From assembly GCA_900753245.1 (NCBI GenBank), contig CAADYJ010000080.1, forward strand, positions 1 through 64,000: DNA of 64,000 bases, in the 5' to 3' direction. Position 1 is the first letter of the stretch; the number at the start of each line of letters is the position of its first letter. The DNA is from Clostridia bacterium (lineage in GTDB: Bacteria > Bacillota > Clostridia > TANB77 > CAG-508). Shown here in pieces: positions 39,901-48,793 of this stretch. A model generated the notes under the pieces. It had not been told where the DNA came from and did no database searches. It saw nothing but the letters and a program-made list of their open reading frames with translations. Made by a program: the position numbers and the translations under genes.

Positions 39901-42900
39901 ATTTTTTTTTCTATTACATTACTTCCATTTATTTTTAACCCCTTCAATAGATTTAAATTGTATGTTGTCGTTCTCTTCTCTTGTTTATTTTTATCTTCTA
40001 TTAATTCTTCATCTCCTGTAGCTATAATAAAATTTGAATATATTGGATATAAATCGTTCTTACGCACTGTTTTATTGTTTTGTGTTACATCTTTTCCTGT
40101 ATAAGAATTTAACATACAATCTTTTACATATTGTATCATTTCATTAATTTCAGTAGTATTACTATTTGATTTTTCTTTTATTAAGTTTCCAAATTCATCT
40201 ATAACAGCTTCTTTTGTTTTTACATATTCACCATTTTCGTTAAGAGTATAACCTTGTAATTGTTTTTTAGTAAATGTTTTATTTGTTCTATTGTTTTCTT
40301 CTGTTACAGTATAGTTTGCAGGTGATGAACCTATTGATGCAAATCTTGCATTTATTGCTTTTCTTTCTTCTTGTACATCTGTACCATTAGAATTTATATT
40401 CCAGGTTCCTTCTTTATTTTCTTCATACTTAACCCATCCGTCGCCTTTATCAGATGGACTTACATATTCTACTGGTTCATAATATTGTGAATTATATGTA
40501 AATTCTACAAAATATTGATACATAGAATTTATTCCTGTGAATAAATACCTACCATTAGAATCTGTTTTAGTTGGATTTTGTATTTGTTCTTTTTTTCCTT
40601 TTTTGTCTGTACCTTCATATGATGTTAACTCAGCTTTTATTTTATTTCCATTTTTATCATATCTATATAAAGTTACAATTACGTTTGGCATAGGTTTATC
40701 AGTTTGATTATTTATTGCTTTTGATTTATCGTATACATTATCATTTTCTGTCATCTTTCCGCCTTTTGTGTCTTCCCAAACTTGTCCGCCAAGTTCCATT
40801 GTTAAATCTAAATCATATGGTGTTATAGTTACTGTATACTTTTTCCATGTTCTTTTTCTACTTGTTAACATTGCTAATTTTTGTGCATTGTATTTTATTT
40901 TTGTATCTTCTTCCCAAGTTTGAAATCTGTATTTATAATAATAATACGTCCTTATTGTTATTTCAGTATCTCCTTCACCATCATTATCAGTATCTACCCA
41001 TTTTTTATCACATCCACTTTCTGTTCCAGTATTTTCCCATTTCAATCTTCCTCTTATCTGAAGAATTCTTCCTTTTCCAGTATATGTTGTATATTTAGCT
41101 TCTGTAGTTTGTAAATATGCGAAGTTCATTTTTACTTCTACTGATGTAGGATAATTAGCTTCTTCCGCATTAAATTTTACCCAAAATTTTTCACCACTTG
41201 TTGGATATTCATTTCCATTAAGTGTTATAATTTGTATTTTATCTAATCCTAATTTTGTAACATTATTATTTACTGCTGAATTTTTAGTTTCTATCCATAT
41301 ATCTTCTATATATGAAAATTTAAGATTATCTGGATACTGTACTGAAAAAGGTCCTGCTATATATGTCTTTTTATCTCTTTCAACTACTATCTTAGAATCC
41401 GAACTAAATGGTACTACATGATCTTCATAATTTTTTAAATATGTATTGTAATAATCTTGATATTTATCAGCTTCTTCTTTTAAGGATGTTGCATTACTAT
41501 TACTATCTGAGGTATCGTAAGCATCCCCTTCATTAAATCCAGGTTTATCCTTCCATAAAGCGTCTTGTATTACTTGTTCATCTGCTATATCACTAAATGT
41601 TGATGTATAATTTCCCTTTTTAAATTTTATTTTATCACTAGTAGGGCTAAATTCTGGTCCTGAACTTAATATATATGCTTCTTTATTATTTTTAGGTGTT
41701 GAGCTTCCCGCTTCTGACCATGTAGGTGTTTCGCAATATACGTTTCCATAATATTCATTCTCTCTAAAATCATCTATAATTGTTGGAGTTGTAAAACTAA
41801 ATCCTTTATAATATTGAAATAACTGTGTTGATACATTAGTTGATGCTTTATAATAGTCTCCTCCATCTAATAGCTTTTTCGCTTCAGCTTTTGCTGAGGC
41901 TTTTCCTGCATATGTATAATAATTTATTATTCTTTCATCTATATTTCCTGTAACATATTGATCAATTCGGTTAATAACTGGTGTAAATCTTATACTTCCA
42001 TGTTTTTGTTTGCATAATAATAAACTTAGAGTATCTTTTATTGTTTTATTATTTTCTCCTCCAGATATGCTATAATTATGACTACCATTATTATAAATTG
42101 TAGGTAAGAATTCTAATTTATTTGTATTAGCATCTGTATGTTTCCAATCATAATGTGCTGTTTTATCCCAAGAACCTGGATTTTTTGTTATTTCTGTTGT
42201 GTTAGCTGAAGCATTAAAATGTTTTTTATTTATATCTTCTATTTCTTCAAGCGAAGCTCTCACTTTACTTACAAGTACTCTTTTTATTCCTCCACATGTA
42301 TATTCAGTTACATTTCCTACTTTTACAGTTGCTGTACATTTATATTCTTTATATGTGCATTTATATGTTCTATCATTTATATCTTCAAATACTGTTACTG
42401 TTCCAAGATATTGTAATGGTCCAACATGATTATCTGGGTCAAGTCCATAATTATATTTTTTTCCATTATAAGTATATTCTGCATTACTATATATTAAACT
42501 TGAATCTTGCACTTCTTTTTGATAATCTTGCTCATCATTTTTATACGTTTCACAACAAGGATACCATTTATGCCAAATTGCATAATTATTACATGTTGCT
42601 TTCTTTTTTCTATGCTCTATAGGCGCTTCTTCATGTTCATCTGGATTATAAACTAATTCCGTATGACTTGGATGTTTTGAACATTTATATTCTATAGCTG
42701 TTATACATGTTGGATCAGGATCGTTGGCATTGCATTTTTCTAGATAAGGTTTATGATTTTTTGAATTTATTTTTGTATCATAATCTTTTCCACATGATTT
42801 ACAATGATTTTTTCCTTTAGTAACACAATCCCCTTTAGAAACTGGTGTTTGGTCTCCTACATGATTATTAGGATCTATATCTCCTACATCGTAATCTTTA

Positions 42901-43199
42901 TTACATGATGTACAATGCATTTTTTTCTTTGATATACAATTAGCTGCTGATTGTGTTTTTTGTGTTCCTGTATGGTTATCTGCATTCTTACTACCTTTTC
43001 TATATTCTTGTTTGCACTGTTTACAATACCATACTTCTCTACTTGTACAAGTAGCATCTGCTCTCTTTTCTTGTTTTGTATCGTCATTATGTGTACATTT
43101 AGTTGCTCCAATTGATTGAGTAGAATATATTACTGTTAAACCTGCAAAAGCTAAGAATAACGCTATTAATATAGTTATTATTTTCATTCGTTTTTCCAC
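36903..43199 (-). CDS. Giant surface protein B1: Cys-rich repeats, thioester-like domain, SdrD-like modules
   Basis: This 2098-residue exported protein starts at GTG 43199 (AAGGTGA upstream). A signal peptide (about 6-32) is followed by four to five Cys-rich repeats of about 40 residues (33-215), each with CxxC and a later NHxG or NH. Next comes a region aligning with paralog B2 at 49861. It carries C396 (LLLCKQKHG) and, further on, EAYILSSG and VIQDALW with Q545. This spacing and these motifs fit a thioester (TED) adhesin domain. SdrD/CnaB-type modules follow near 797-895 (GGQVWEDTKGG) and 1465 (SGTVWEDERKVSG), with a zinc-ribbon-like CNNCG...CPNCG insert near 1153-1183. The end is VKILPPFG, a membrane helix and RRKILKK. 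It is probably an adhesin; the host target is unknown. Confidence 0.8.
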   Translation of the reverse strand: MEKRMKIITILIALFLAFAGLTVIYSTQSIGATKCTHNDDTKQEKRADATCTSREVWYCKQCKQEYRKGSKNADNHTGTQKTQSAANCISKKKMHCTSCNKDYDVGDIDPNNHVGDQTPVSKGDCVTKGKNHCKSCGKDYDTKINSKNHKPYLEKCNANDPDPTCITAIEYKCSKHPSHTELVYNPDEHEEAPIEHRKKKATCNNYAIWHKWYPCCETYKNDEQDYQKEVQDSSLIYSNAEYTYNGKKYNYGLDPDNHVGPLQYLGTVTVFEDINDRTYKCTYKEYKCTATVKVGNVTEYTCGGIKRVLVSKVRASLEEIEDINKKHFNASANTTEITKNPGSWDKTAHYDWKHTDANTNKLEFLPTIYNNGSHNYSISGGENNKTIKDTLSLLLCKQKHGSIRFTPVINRIDQYVTGNIDERIINYYTYAGKASAKAEAKKLLDGGDYYKASTNVSTQLFQYYKGFSFTTPTIIDDFRENEYYGNVYCETPTWSEAGSSTPKNNKEAYILSSGPEFSPTSDKIKFKKGNYTSTFSDIADEQVIQDALWKDKPGFNEGDAYDTSDSNSNATSLKEEADKYQDYYNTYLKNYEDHVVPFSSDSKIVVERDKKTYIAGPFSVQYPDNLKFSYIEDIWIETKNSAVNNNVTKLGLDKIQIITLNGNEYPTSGEKFWVKFNAEEANYPTSVEVKMNFAYLQTTEAKYTTYTGKGRILQIRGRLKWENTGTESGCDKKWVDTDNDGEGDTEITIRTYYYYKYRFQTWEEDTKIKYNAQKLAMLTSRKRTWKKYTVTITPYDLDLTMELGGQVWEDTKGGKMTENDNVYDKSKAINNQTDKPMPNVIVTLYRYDKNGNKIKAELTSYEGTDKKGKKEQIQNPTKTDSNGRYLFTGINSMYQYFVEFTYNSQYYEPVEYVSPSDKGDGWVKYEENKEGTWNINSNGTDVQEERKAINARFASIGSSPANYTVTEENNRTNKTFTKKQLQGYTLNENGEYVKTKEAVIDEFGNLIKEKSNSNTTEINEMIQYVKDCMLNSYTGKDVTQNNKTVRKNDLYPIYSNFIIATGDEELIEDKNKQEKRTTTYNLNLLKGLKINGSNVIEKKIHYLYKNDANLYINQGYTLRRTSDLALNKDVYKVTLETNGQTHEYTYNKLDKFKCNNCGRTGTNDELNFSEDYGVNTCPNCGSENVQNVWDIDLRLSDIGLIDSEKRYYNTEYTRELYASDYAYKVSMYGNYNELGKSKDDELKVYITYKIGVRNQSQSILCRADEIVDYYDEDLTYVPERSYIQVSNKKYLVNGNNASIYKQAGTRTDINHYKNLYITGLGKNSQEIDNNGNNVRSEAEGLYLTSGKTAYIYLTFEVNKKTENNEDWIILDEDLATGNVIGVGKENIAEINGYTTKYKEGTTIPNVEGDVSGQPAGIVDRDSNPGNLNPTDVPKDGTPNYKNFEDDTDKAPNIKLKIDRNDDHNRVISGTVWEDERKVSGEKVAIGNGLRENSETLIDGVTVQLVELLDDGKEFVWREFGTNQIGNFGTNAIGKGTGSGTVQSETPIIGLSNIVGNIDLGNEHKGKYAFKSFMPGKYVVRFIYGDTVRTVYPSELGGLNSKSYNGQDYKSTTYQKDIPQNKTYEWRRNSTWVNGQEQKGEIITKIHAYNTDNCTNNETAIKKQLNDNEQKGYLYDITTADSISLSKNQNASDAKDIESRRNKVIEYSEKNVTNYKAEVLAAHKADYNTMNSREDLIKDLIDNTKMTAETGMMVIEFEYDRTQTDTKDAVQDTSIYKVQNVDLGLEERPKAQLEINKEVTNVKLTLADGSTLFDAKQTASNILWKDHKKYDTGYKNNMLDENKFGSIANIRAKNTKDSRLGLIQLSMDEELMHGAKIQITYQITVTNVGEVDYKDNQFYYTGTVADKNTIVKTTANQIIDYVANNLQFDSSLAENTDWEVITQDKLITQDKTQDLVNKNLKSKVERYNTIITTKENATIAKTELVPDLYDNKKSSASTNLVLTQLITAENKTDDLTYKNIVEIVKTSNNVGRRNEYSVVGNQDPTMEPQEIDSDRAEIVKILPPFGNAGLYIIITITTIIAIGLLAGGIVFIRRKILKK

Positions 43200-43217
43200 T
43201 TTATTTCACCTTCCTTT

Positions 43218-46200
43218 CTATCCTAATATTTTTCTCTTTATTACATAAGCACTTGCTGTTATAGCACTTATTATTCCTAAACTTAATACTATAAATAATA
43301 TTGTCTCACCAGTTTTTACTGTTAAAAGTACATCTGCTGAAGACATATCATCTTCTCCAGATACTTTATTTGCTGGTGTTGAGTCTACATCTTGTAAGCC
43401 TAAGTCATTATATGCTTCTTGTATTTCTGCTGTATTATTAATTAACCCTACATTTTCTTGTGTTAGCTTTTTAGTTAATAATAATGTTATTTCTTTTGTT
43501 TCTCCTGGATTAATTAAAGTATTTGCTAAACTTGAACTATAAATTGCTCCATTTTCTCCTTGATACCAATCTTTATTTAGTTCTGAATTGAATTTTAGTT
43601 CTGCTGGAATGTAGTCTGCTATTTTTTTAGCATATCCAGATACAGCACCTTCGTTAGTTACTTTAATTTTATATTCTATTACAATTGTTGTAGAATTAAT
43701 TTGTTTTCCTACTAAATCACGTTTTGCAAGTTTTGTATCTTTATAATCATATGTTTTTGTTCCTGTAGAATCTTGAACTGTTATTTTTGATACTGCTTTG
43801 TCTAGTTTTAAGTCAAATTTAGGATTTACTACTAACCCTAAGTCTATATTATAGATATTTGAATTTGTTACTTCTATTTCTTCTGTTATTGCTGCTGTTC
43901 TTTTTTCTTCTCCTAATATTATTTGTGTATCTATAGCATCTGAATTTAATGTTGAATCTACTCCTTGCTTTCTATAAGTAGTGCTACTGTAATTTGCTGT
44001 ATCGTATAAGAATATTACTGTATATTTTCCTTTTGGTACTTCTGTAAATGTGTATTTTCCATCTTCTGATGTTGAAATTTTTTCTTTTTCTAAGTTTCCT
44101 GTTACATTGTTTAATAACATAACTTCAACATTTTGCATTTTCTTTTCTTGTTCATCTTTTTGTCCATCTTTATTTTCATCTAGCCATACTTGTCCACTTA
44201 TTCTTTTGTTTTCTGACACATTAGGATTATCATTGTCTGTAATTTCTGTAGCCTTTAAAGTATGTGAAATAGAATTTATTTCTATTTCTTTTTTATCTAT
44301 TGTTGCTGTTATTTTATTTGTTATTTTTGTATCTTCTTCAACATACCCTACTCTAGCATATATCTTTATTTCTTGCTTTTCACCATCCTTTAATGCTAAT
44401 ATAATTTTTAGTTCATTGTCTTCTGTTAAAACTATTCCTTTTATTTCTTCTTCTTTTAAATCTTTCATTATTGTAGCTTTTTCAAATACTAATTCTTTTG
44501 GAAATTTATCTATAAGTTTTATTCCCTTACTTTCTCCTGTTTTACTTCCTTTAGATTCTATTATAATTTTATATTCAAATTCTTCTGTTCCACTTATATT
44601 TTCTCCTTCTGGTATAGTACAAGATTGAGTTATACTTAAAGAATTTTTTATAATTGTTATTACTTTTTCGTCTGTATTTTCTTTTTCTACATTATCTGCA
44701 TATACAGTAGTTTTTATTTTTAAATCTTTAGAATATACTTCTTCTTTTGTTTCTTTTACTTTTAAATTTATTTTTAAAGTTTGAGAGTCTTGAATTTTTA
44801 GTTCTAATCCTGTAATTTTCAAAATTTCTGTTTTTTCATCATATGTTATTTTCGATTTATCTATTTCTTGTTTTCCATATGTTGCTTTTATAAATTCTAA
44901 TTCTGTAGGTATATTAATTTCTATTATAGTATTTTTAGTTTCATAATATCCATATATGTTTAACTCATAATTAACATTCGTTCCTTCTTCTACATTTTTT
45001 ATATTGTTTTCTTCATTATCTACTGATATTTCTTGTTCTAAAGAAAAAACCTTATTTCTTACATAGTTAGTTATTTTATCTGTTTCTATTTTGGCTTCTA
45101 ATCCTTCATATTCTATTGTAGCTTGTGTCGAGATCTCTTCTTTTTCATTAATATCTCCATCTATTCTTTCTATATAAAATTTAAATATTTTTTCTATTGT
45201 TTCTCCTTGTTTTAATGTTGATATTGTACATATTCCATCTTTAATATTTTCATCATCTCCTGAATATATTGCATTTTCAGGAGTTGGAACTGTTATTTTT
45301 AAATTATTAGCTGCTAAATCTCCAGAGTTTGTTACTTTAACTGTATATTCAATTTCATCGTCTGATAATATTGTTGCTCCATTTTCTACATTTGCACTTA
45401 TACTTGCTTCTATTTTTGGTCCTTGTCCTGTTGTTGCACCAACTTTTGCTGTTTCTTGTCTATCTTCTACTGTTCCTTCTTCTAAATTATTTGAATAATA
45501 TACTGCATATGTTTCAAATGAAGATTGGTTATGTTCTAGTCCTTCTTCTACATTTGCATTATAATTAAATGTTATTGCCTCTCCTGTTGGCATAACATAA
45601 TCGTTTGTTACTATTAAATAAGATTTAACTTTACTTAAATCTGTTGGTTCTGCTACCCATCCATTTGATTGTACATTTAAGTCTTTTGTTGCTTCTCCAT
45701 TTTCTGAGTAATAAACTTGTACTTTATTTGAATCTATTCCTTCTACACTTATTCCTGTTGTTAAGTCTAAATCCATTGTTGAGTTTAAATCTTTGTTGCT
45801 TAATATTTCTTTGTTTCCTGCAAATGGTGTTCTTCCTAAGATTGAAACATTTTCTATATCGTTTTTATAGTTATTCATTACACTCATTTTAAATGTTGCT
45901 TCTTTTTGGCTTGATAGTATTGGTAATTCTGCAACTTTTTCTTCACCTGTAATTGATGTTAATTCTTCTGCTCCATCTTTATAGTTACTAATTCCATTCA
46001 TTGTAACTATTCCAACTGGTGCTGAAAAACTTATTTTATTTGTTACTTCATTTATTTCTGAGTTTTCATCATTTTCGTTTGTTACTACCATTGATATTTC
46101 TGAATCTATATTTGGTGTTAGTTTGTTTACTGTTATGTCTGCTGTAATAACTACGTTTGTTCCTCCTGCTAAATTTTCTAAATTATATTGTGTTTGTGTT

Positions 46201-48131
46201 CCTTGTAATTCCAATGCTATTGTTTTTGTTCCATCTGCATTTTGTATTAAGTTTGCATTTTTTACTGTTAATTCTTTATCAAATAATACTTGTATGTTTT
46301 TTACATTAATACTTTCTATATAAGAAGGTAATTTAATTTGTATTGTTGGATTTTTATATAGTTTGCAATCTAAAGAGTTTGTTTTTAGTATTGCTTTTAT
46401 TTCTACATTTTCGTTTGTTACTACTGTTGATAGGTTTTGATTGTTTATTACTAATTCTGTTTCAAAACTTGGCTCTACAAATGCTACTACTTTATTTGCT
46501 GTTTTTTGTTCTACTATTTGTCCTGCATATATTGCATCTACAGTTGTATTTATTTCTAATGAAGTAAATTTTTCCATTTGCTTTTTGCTGTATTTTATAT
46601 CTGTTTTTATTGCTTTTGTTGCTTTTACTTTTATTTCACCTTCTGTTAATGGTTTGCTTGTTTCCATTGCAATTTCAGAGGCTTCTATATTAGATATGTC
46701 TACTTCATATTTTTCTTTGTTTATTGTGTCTATTATTGTGTTTCCTACTTTTATATTAATAAATCCATCTTCTCCTAAGAATTTATTAAACTCTTCTTTT
46801 TCTACACTTACTTTCTTAATATATTGTGTAGCTGCTCCTTTTGTTTTTTCGTCTATTACAAAGTTATCTGTATTTAAGTTTATTGCTATGCTATCTACTA
46901 TATCTACTAATCCTATATTGGCTGTTATGTTTTCTTCGTATTGTGTTTCATTTTTTTCTGTTGCTTCATAATTTGCATATATATAACCTTTGCTTAATGT
47001 TTCTACGTTAGTGTTTACTTCTGTATTTATTACGTTTCCTATTTGATCTTTTAATAGTATTTCTCCTTTTGCTTCATTTTCTATTATGTCTTCTTTTGCT
47101 CCATATGTTGTTATTTGTGCTTTTGTTTGTATTTGTATTTTATTTCCTTCTTCTGGCACATTGTTTAATATTTCTTGTGGATATATGTATGTTATTATGA
47201 ATTTGTCTTCTGCATTTTTACTCCAAGAAATATTTCCTTGTTCATCTATTTTGTTTTCTACTTTTATTGTTATTTTTCCTGTTTGTTCGTCATATTGATA
47301 GTTTTCTTCGTTAAAGTTTTGTGCGGTTTCGTCTCCATTTGTTGCTTTTGTACTTTCTGCTACTATTTTTACTGAAGTTGGTTTTTGGTTTGCTATTACT
47401 GGTGCTATTATTTCTATATTTTCTTCTTTTACTGGCATAGCATTATTGGCTACTGATGATTTTATTTGTGTTTGTAACATTACTCCTTGGTTGTTTGCTA
47501 CTGTATATGGTATATATCTTGTAATTTGTTCTTCTAATGCTAATGTTGTTTCTTGTGTCCAATCTAGTTTTACTTTTATTTGTGCTTTTATTTGTTTTTC
47601 TTTTCCTTTTGCATCTATGTATGTTCCTGTCAATTTCGCTATGTTTTCTTGACTAAATTGGTTTAATGTTATTGTATCTTTATTGTCAAAAGATATTGGG
47701 ATTTGAACACTTACTTGTTTGTCTTTATTGATTTGGTTTAGTTCTATGCTATTTTCTTCTTTGTTTAATTTTGCTACTGCTTTATTTTCTTGTGCTAAGT
47801 CTTGTAGTTTAAAGTTTGCAGTTTTATTTTCCTCATTTGCTCCAAATTCTATTTTTGCATTTTTTAAATATCCAGCGTTTTTAACAGCAATACCTATGTT
47901 AATGCTGTTTTCTTCTCCTATTTTGCTTTCTTTTTCGTGTGTCTTGCTATTTTGACTTACAAAGTACGCGTCAAATTCTACATTTTCGTTGTTTGTTTTC
48001 ACACCTTGTACTTCTAGTTCATTTTCTGCTGCATATACTTTTTTCGCATAAATTCCTATTGTTGATGCATATGCTAAAAGCATGACCATTACTATTTCAC
48101 TTGCTATTATTTTGCGAATTATTTTTTTCAT
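43218..48131 (-). CDS. Giant surface protein A1: repeat stalk with SdrD-like module
   Basis: The reading frame opens at 48161, but the start is taken as ATG 48131 (1637 residues), because GGGGAGG lies 10 nt upstream and a clean signal peptide follows (MKKIIRKIIASEIVMVMLLA, cleaved near VYAAEN). The N-terminus TNNENVEFDAYFVS matches A2 at 54546. The body is many beta-sandwich-like (DUF11-type) repeats. One SdrD/CnaB-like module (SGQVWLDENKDGQKDEQE) begins near residue 1315 of this start. The end is EDDMSSADVLLTVKTGE, a membrane helix and KRKILG. It lies 18 bp upstream of B1 and is co-transcribed with it. No enzyme is seen; it looks like a long stalk partner of B1. Confidence 0.82.
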   Translation of the reverse strand: MKKIIRKIIASEIVMVMLLAYASTIGIYAKKVYAAENELEVQGVKTNNENVEFDAYFVSQNSKTHEKESKIGEENSINIGIAVKNAGYLKNAKIEFGANEENKTANFKLQDLAQENKAVAKLNKEENSIELNQINKDKQVSVQIPISFDNKDTITLNQFSQENIAKLTGTYIDAKGKEKQIKAQIKVKLDWTQETTLALEEQITRYIPYTVANNQGVMLQTQIKSSVANNAMPVKEENIEIIAPVIANQKPTSVKIVAESTKATNGDETAQNFNEENYQYDEQTGKITIKVENKIDEQGNISWSKNAEDKFIITYIYPQEILNNVPEEGNKIQIQTKAQITTYGAKEDIIENEAKGEILLKDQIGNVINTEVNTNVETLSKGYIYANYEATEKNETQYEENITANIGLVDIVDSIAINLNTDNFVIDEKTKGAATQYIKKVSVEKEEFNKFLGEDGFINIKVGNTIIDTINKEKYEVDISNIEASEIAMETSKPLTEGEIKVKATKAIKTDIKYSKKQMEKFTSLEINTTVDAIYAGQIVEQKTANKVVAFVEPSFETELVINNQNLSTVVTNENVEIKAILKTNSLDCKLYKNPTIQIKLPSYIESINVKNIQVLFDKELTVKNANLIQNADGTKTIALELQGTQTQYNLENLAGGTNVVITADITVNKLTPNIDSEISMVVTNENDENSEINEVTNKISFSAPVGIVTMNGISNYKDGAEELTSITGEEKVAELPILSSQKEATFKMSVMNNYKNDIENVSILGRTPFAGNKEILSNKDLNSTMDLDLTTGISVEGIDSNKVQVYYSENGEATKDLNVQSNGWVAEPTDLSKVKSYLIVTNDYVMPTGEAITFNYNANVEEGLEHNQSSFETYAVYYSNNLEEGTVEDRQETAKVGATTGQGPKIEASISANVENGATILSDDEIEYTVKVTNSGDLAANNLKITVPTPENAIYSGDDENIKDGICTISTLKQGETIEKIFKFYIERIDGDINEKEEISTQATIEYEGLEAKIETDKITNYVRNKVFSLEQEISVDNEENNIKNVEEGTNVNYELNIYGYYETKNTIIEINIPTELEFIKATYGKQEIDKSKITYDEKTEILKITGLELKIQDSQTLKINLKVKETKEEVYSKDLKIKTTVYADNVEKENTDEKVITIIKNSLSITQSCTIPEGENISGTEEFEYKIIIESKGSKTGESKGIKLIDKFPKELVFEKATIMKDLKEEEIKGIVLTEDNELKIILALKDGEKQEIKIYARVGYVEEDTKITNKITATIDKKEIEINSISHTLKATEITDNDNPNVSENKRISGQVWLDENKDGQKDEQEKKMQNVEVMLLNNVTGNLEKEKISTSEDGKYTFTEVPKGKYTVIFLYDTANYSSTTYRKQGVDSTLNSDAIDTQIILGEEKRTAAITEEIEVTNSNIYNIDLGLVVNPKFDLKLDKAVSKITVQDSTGTKTYDYKDTKLAKRDLVGKQINSTTIVIEYKIKVTNEGAVSGYAKKIADYIPAELKFNSELNKDWYQGENGAIYSSSLANTLINPGETKEITLLLTKKLTQENVGLINNTAEIQEAYNDLGLQDVDSTPANKVSGEDDMSSADVLLTVKTGETILFIVLSLGIISAITASAYVIKRKILG

Positions 48132-48161
48132 AGTTCTTTTTCCTCCCCAATTTTTTGACAT

Positions 48162-48593
48162 ATTTTTGGCTTATTATATATATTAACTAAATTTTTGCAT
48201 ATTTTTTGTCGTTTTTCAAGGTGTTTTCCTTTGATAGCAAGCGTTACAGCGTTTATCTCTTTACGGAAACTAGTTTTCAGCTTTTTTTATTAAATTTTAG
48301 TTACATTGTTACATTTTTATTTCTTATTGCTTTTTTGCTGTTTTTTTCCATTTTTTTATTTTTTATATTTTTTGTATTCCTTCTGTTTCTAGTATTTTAT
48401 GTTTTTTATTGTATTTTTTGTTTTTATTGATTTTTTTTATTTTTTATTTTTTTGTCTTTTTTAGCTTGTAAATACTACGGCAATTGGATTTGCGTGTTTT
48501 TTAACTTTTATCTTAATTCAACTAAATATCTAACTTGTACTTTTGTATAAATTGATTAAAGTTATAATTTATAATACTTTTTCTTGTTTTCTG
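48162..48593. other. Intergenic region upstream of surface protein A1
   Basis: This is 430 bp of extremely T-rich plus strand (A-rich in the direction of A1) with no supportable gene. A small GC-richer island at about 48230-48285 contains the directly repeated AACGCT and the palindrome AAACTAGTTT; it could be a structured leader of A1. No convincing A1 promoter could be picked. Confidence 0.5.
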
Positions 48594-48622
48594 TTGACAT
48601 AAGTTTGTTTTTATGTTTTAAT
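48594..48622 (+). promoter_or_regulatory. Promoter of the intact Rpn-type gene
   Basis: TTGACA (48594-48599), a 17-bp spacer and TTTAAT (48617-48622) give a leader of about 165 nt. Confidence 0.55.
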
Positions 48623-48633
48623 ACTTTTATTAG

Positions 48634-48650
48634 ATTGCATAAAATGCAAT
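48634..48650. promoter_or_regulatory. Inverted repeat just downstream of the Rpn promoter
   Basis: ATTGCAT, AAA, ATGCAAT is a perfect 7-bp inverted repeat starting about five bases after the expected transcript start. The position suits an operator or a leader hairpin. ATGCAATT recurs at about 48755. Confidence 0.4.
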
Positions 48651-48793
48651 TGTTTATTTTCTAATAATTTATTCAATTTTTTAGTTCTTTTTTTAATCAA
48701 TTTTTTATTATTATGGTAAGTAAAAATAACAAGGAAAGGAGGTTTATTTGTTTTATGCAATTTAAAATAATTTTGTAGAAAGGATATTTTATT

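Noticed and set aside
44050..44628. 192-codon plus-strand frame inside A1
   Set aside because: Shadow of the minus-strand surface gene; Ser/Phe-rich and no start signals.
48211..48222. A1 promoter at the CCTTGAAAAA motif shared with A2
   Set aside because: In A2 this is a good -35 box with TATAAT 17 bp on; in A1 nothing like a -10 box lies at the right distance.
48206..48430. Plus-strand frame upstream of A1
   Set aside because: Almost only Phe, Leu and Ile from a T-run; no ribosome site and no protein-like composition.
48162..48793. Invertible promoter or site-specific switch between the surface units
   Set aside because: No pair of long inverted repeats flanks a promoter here; the only inverted repeat is 7 bp and local.
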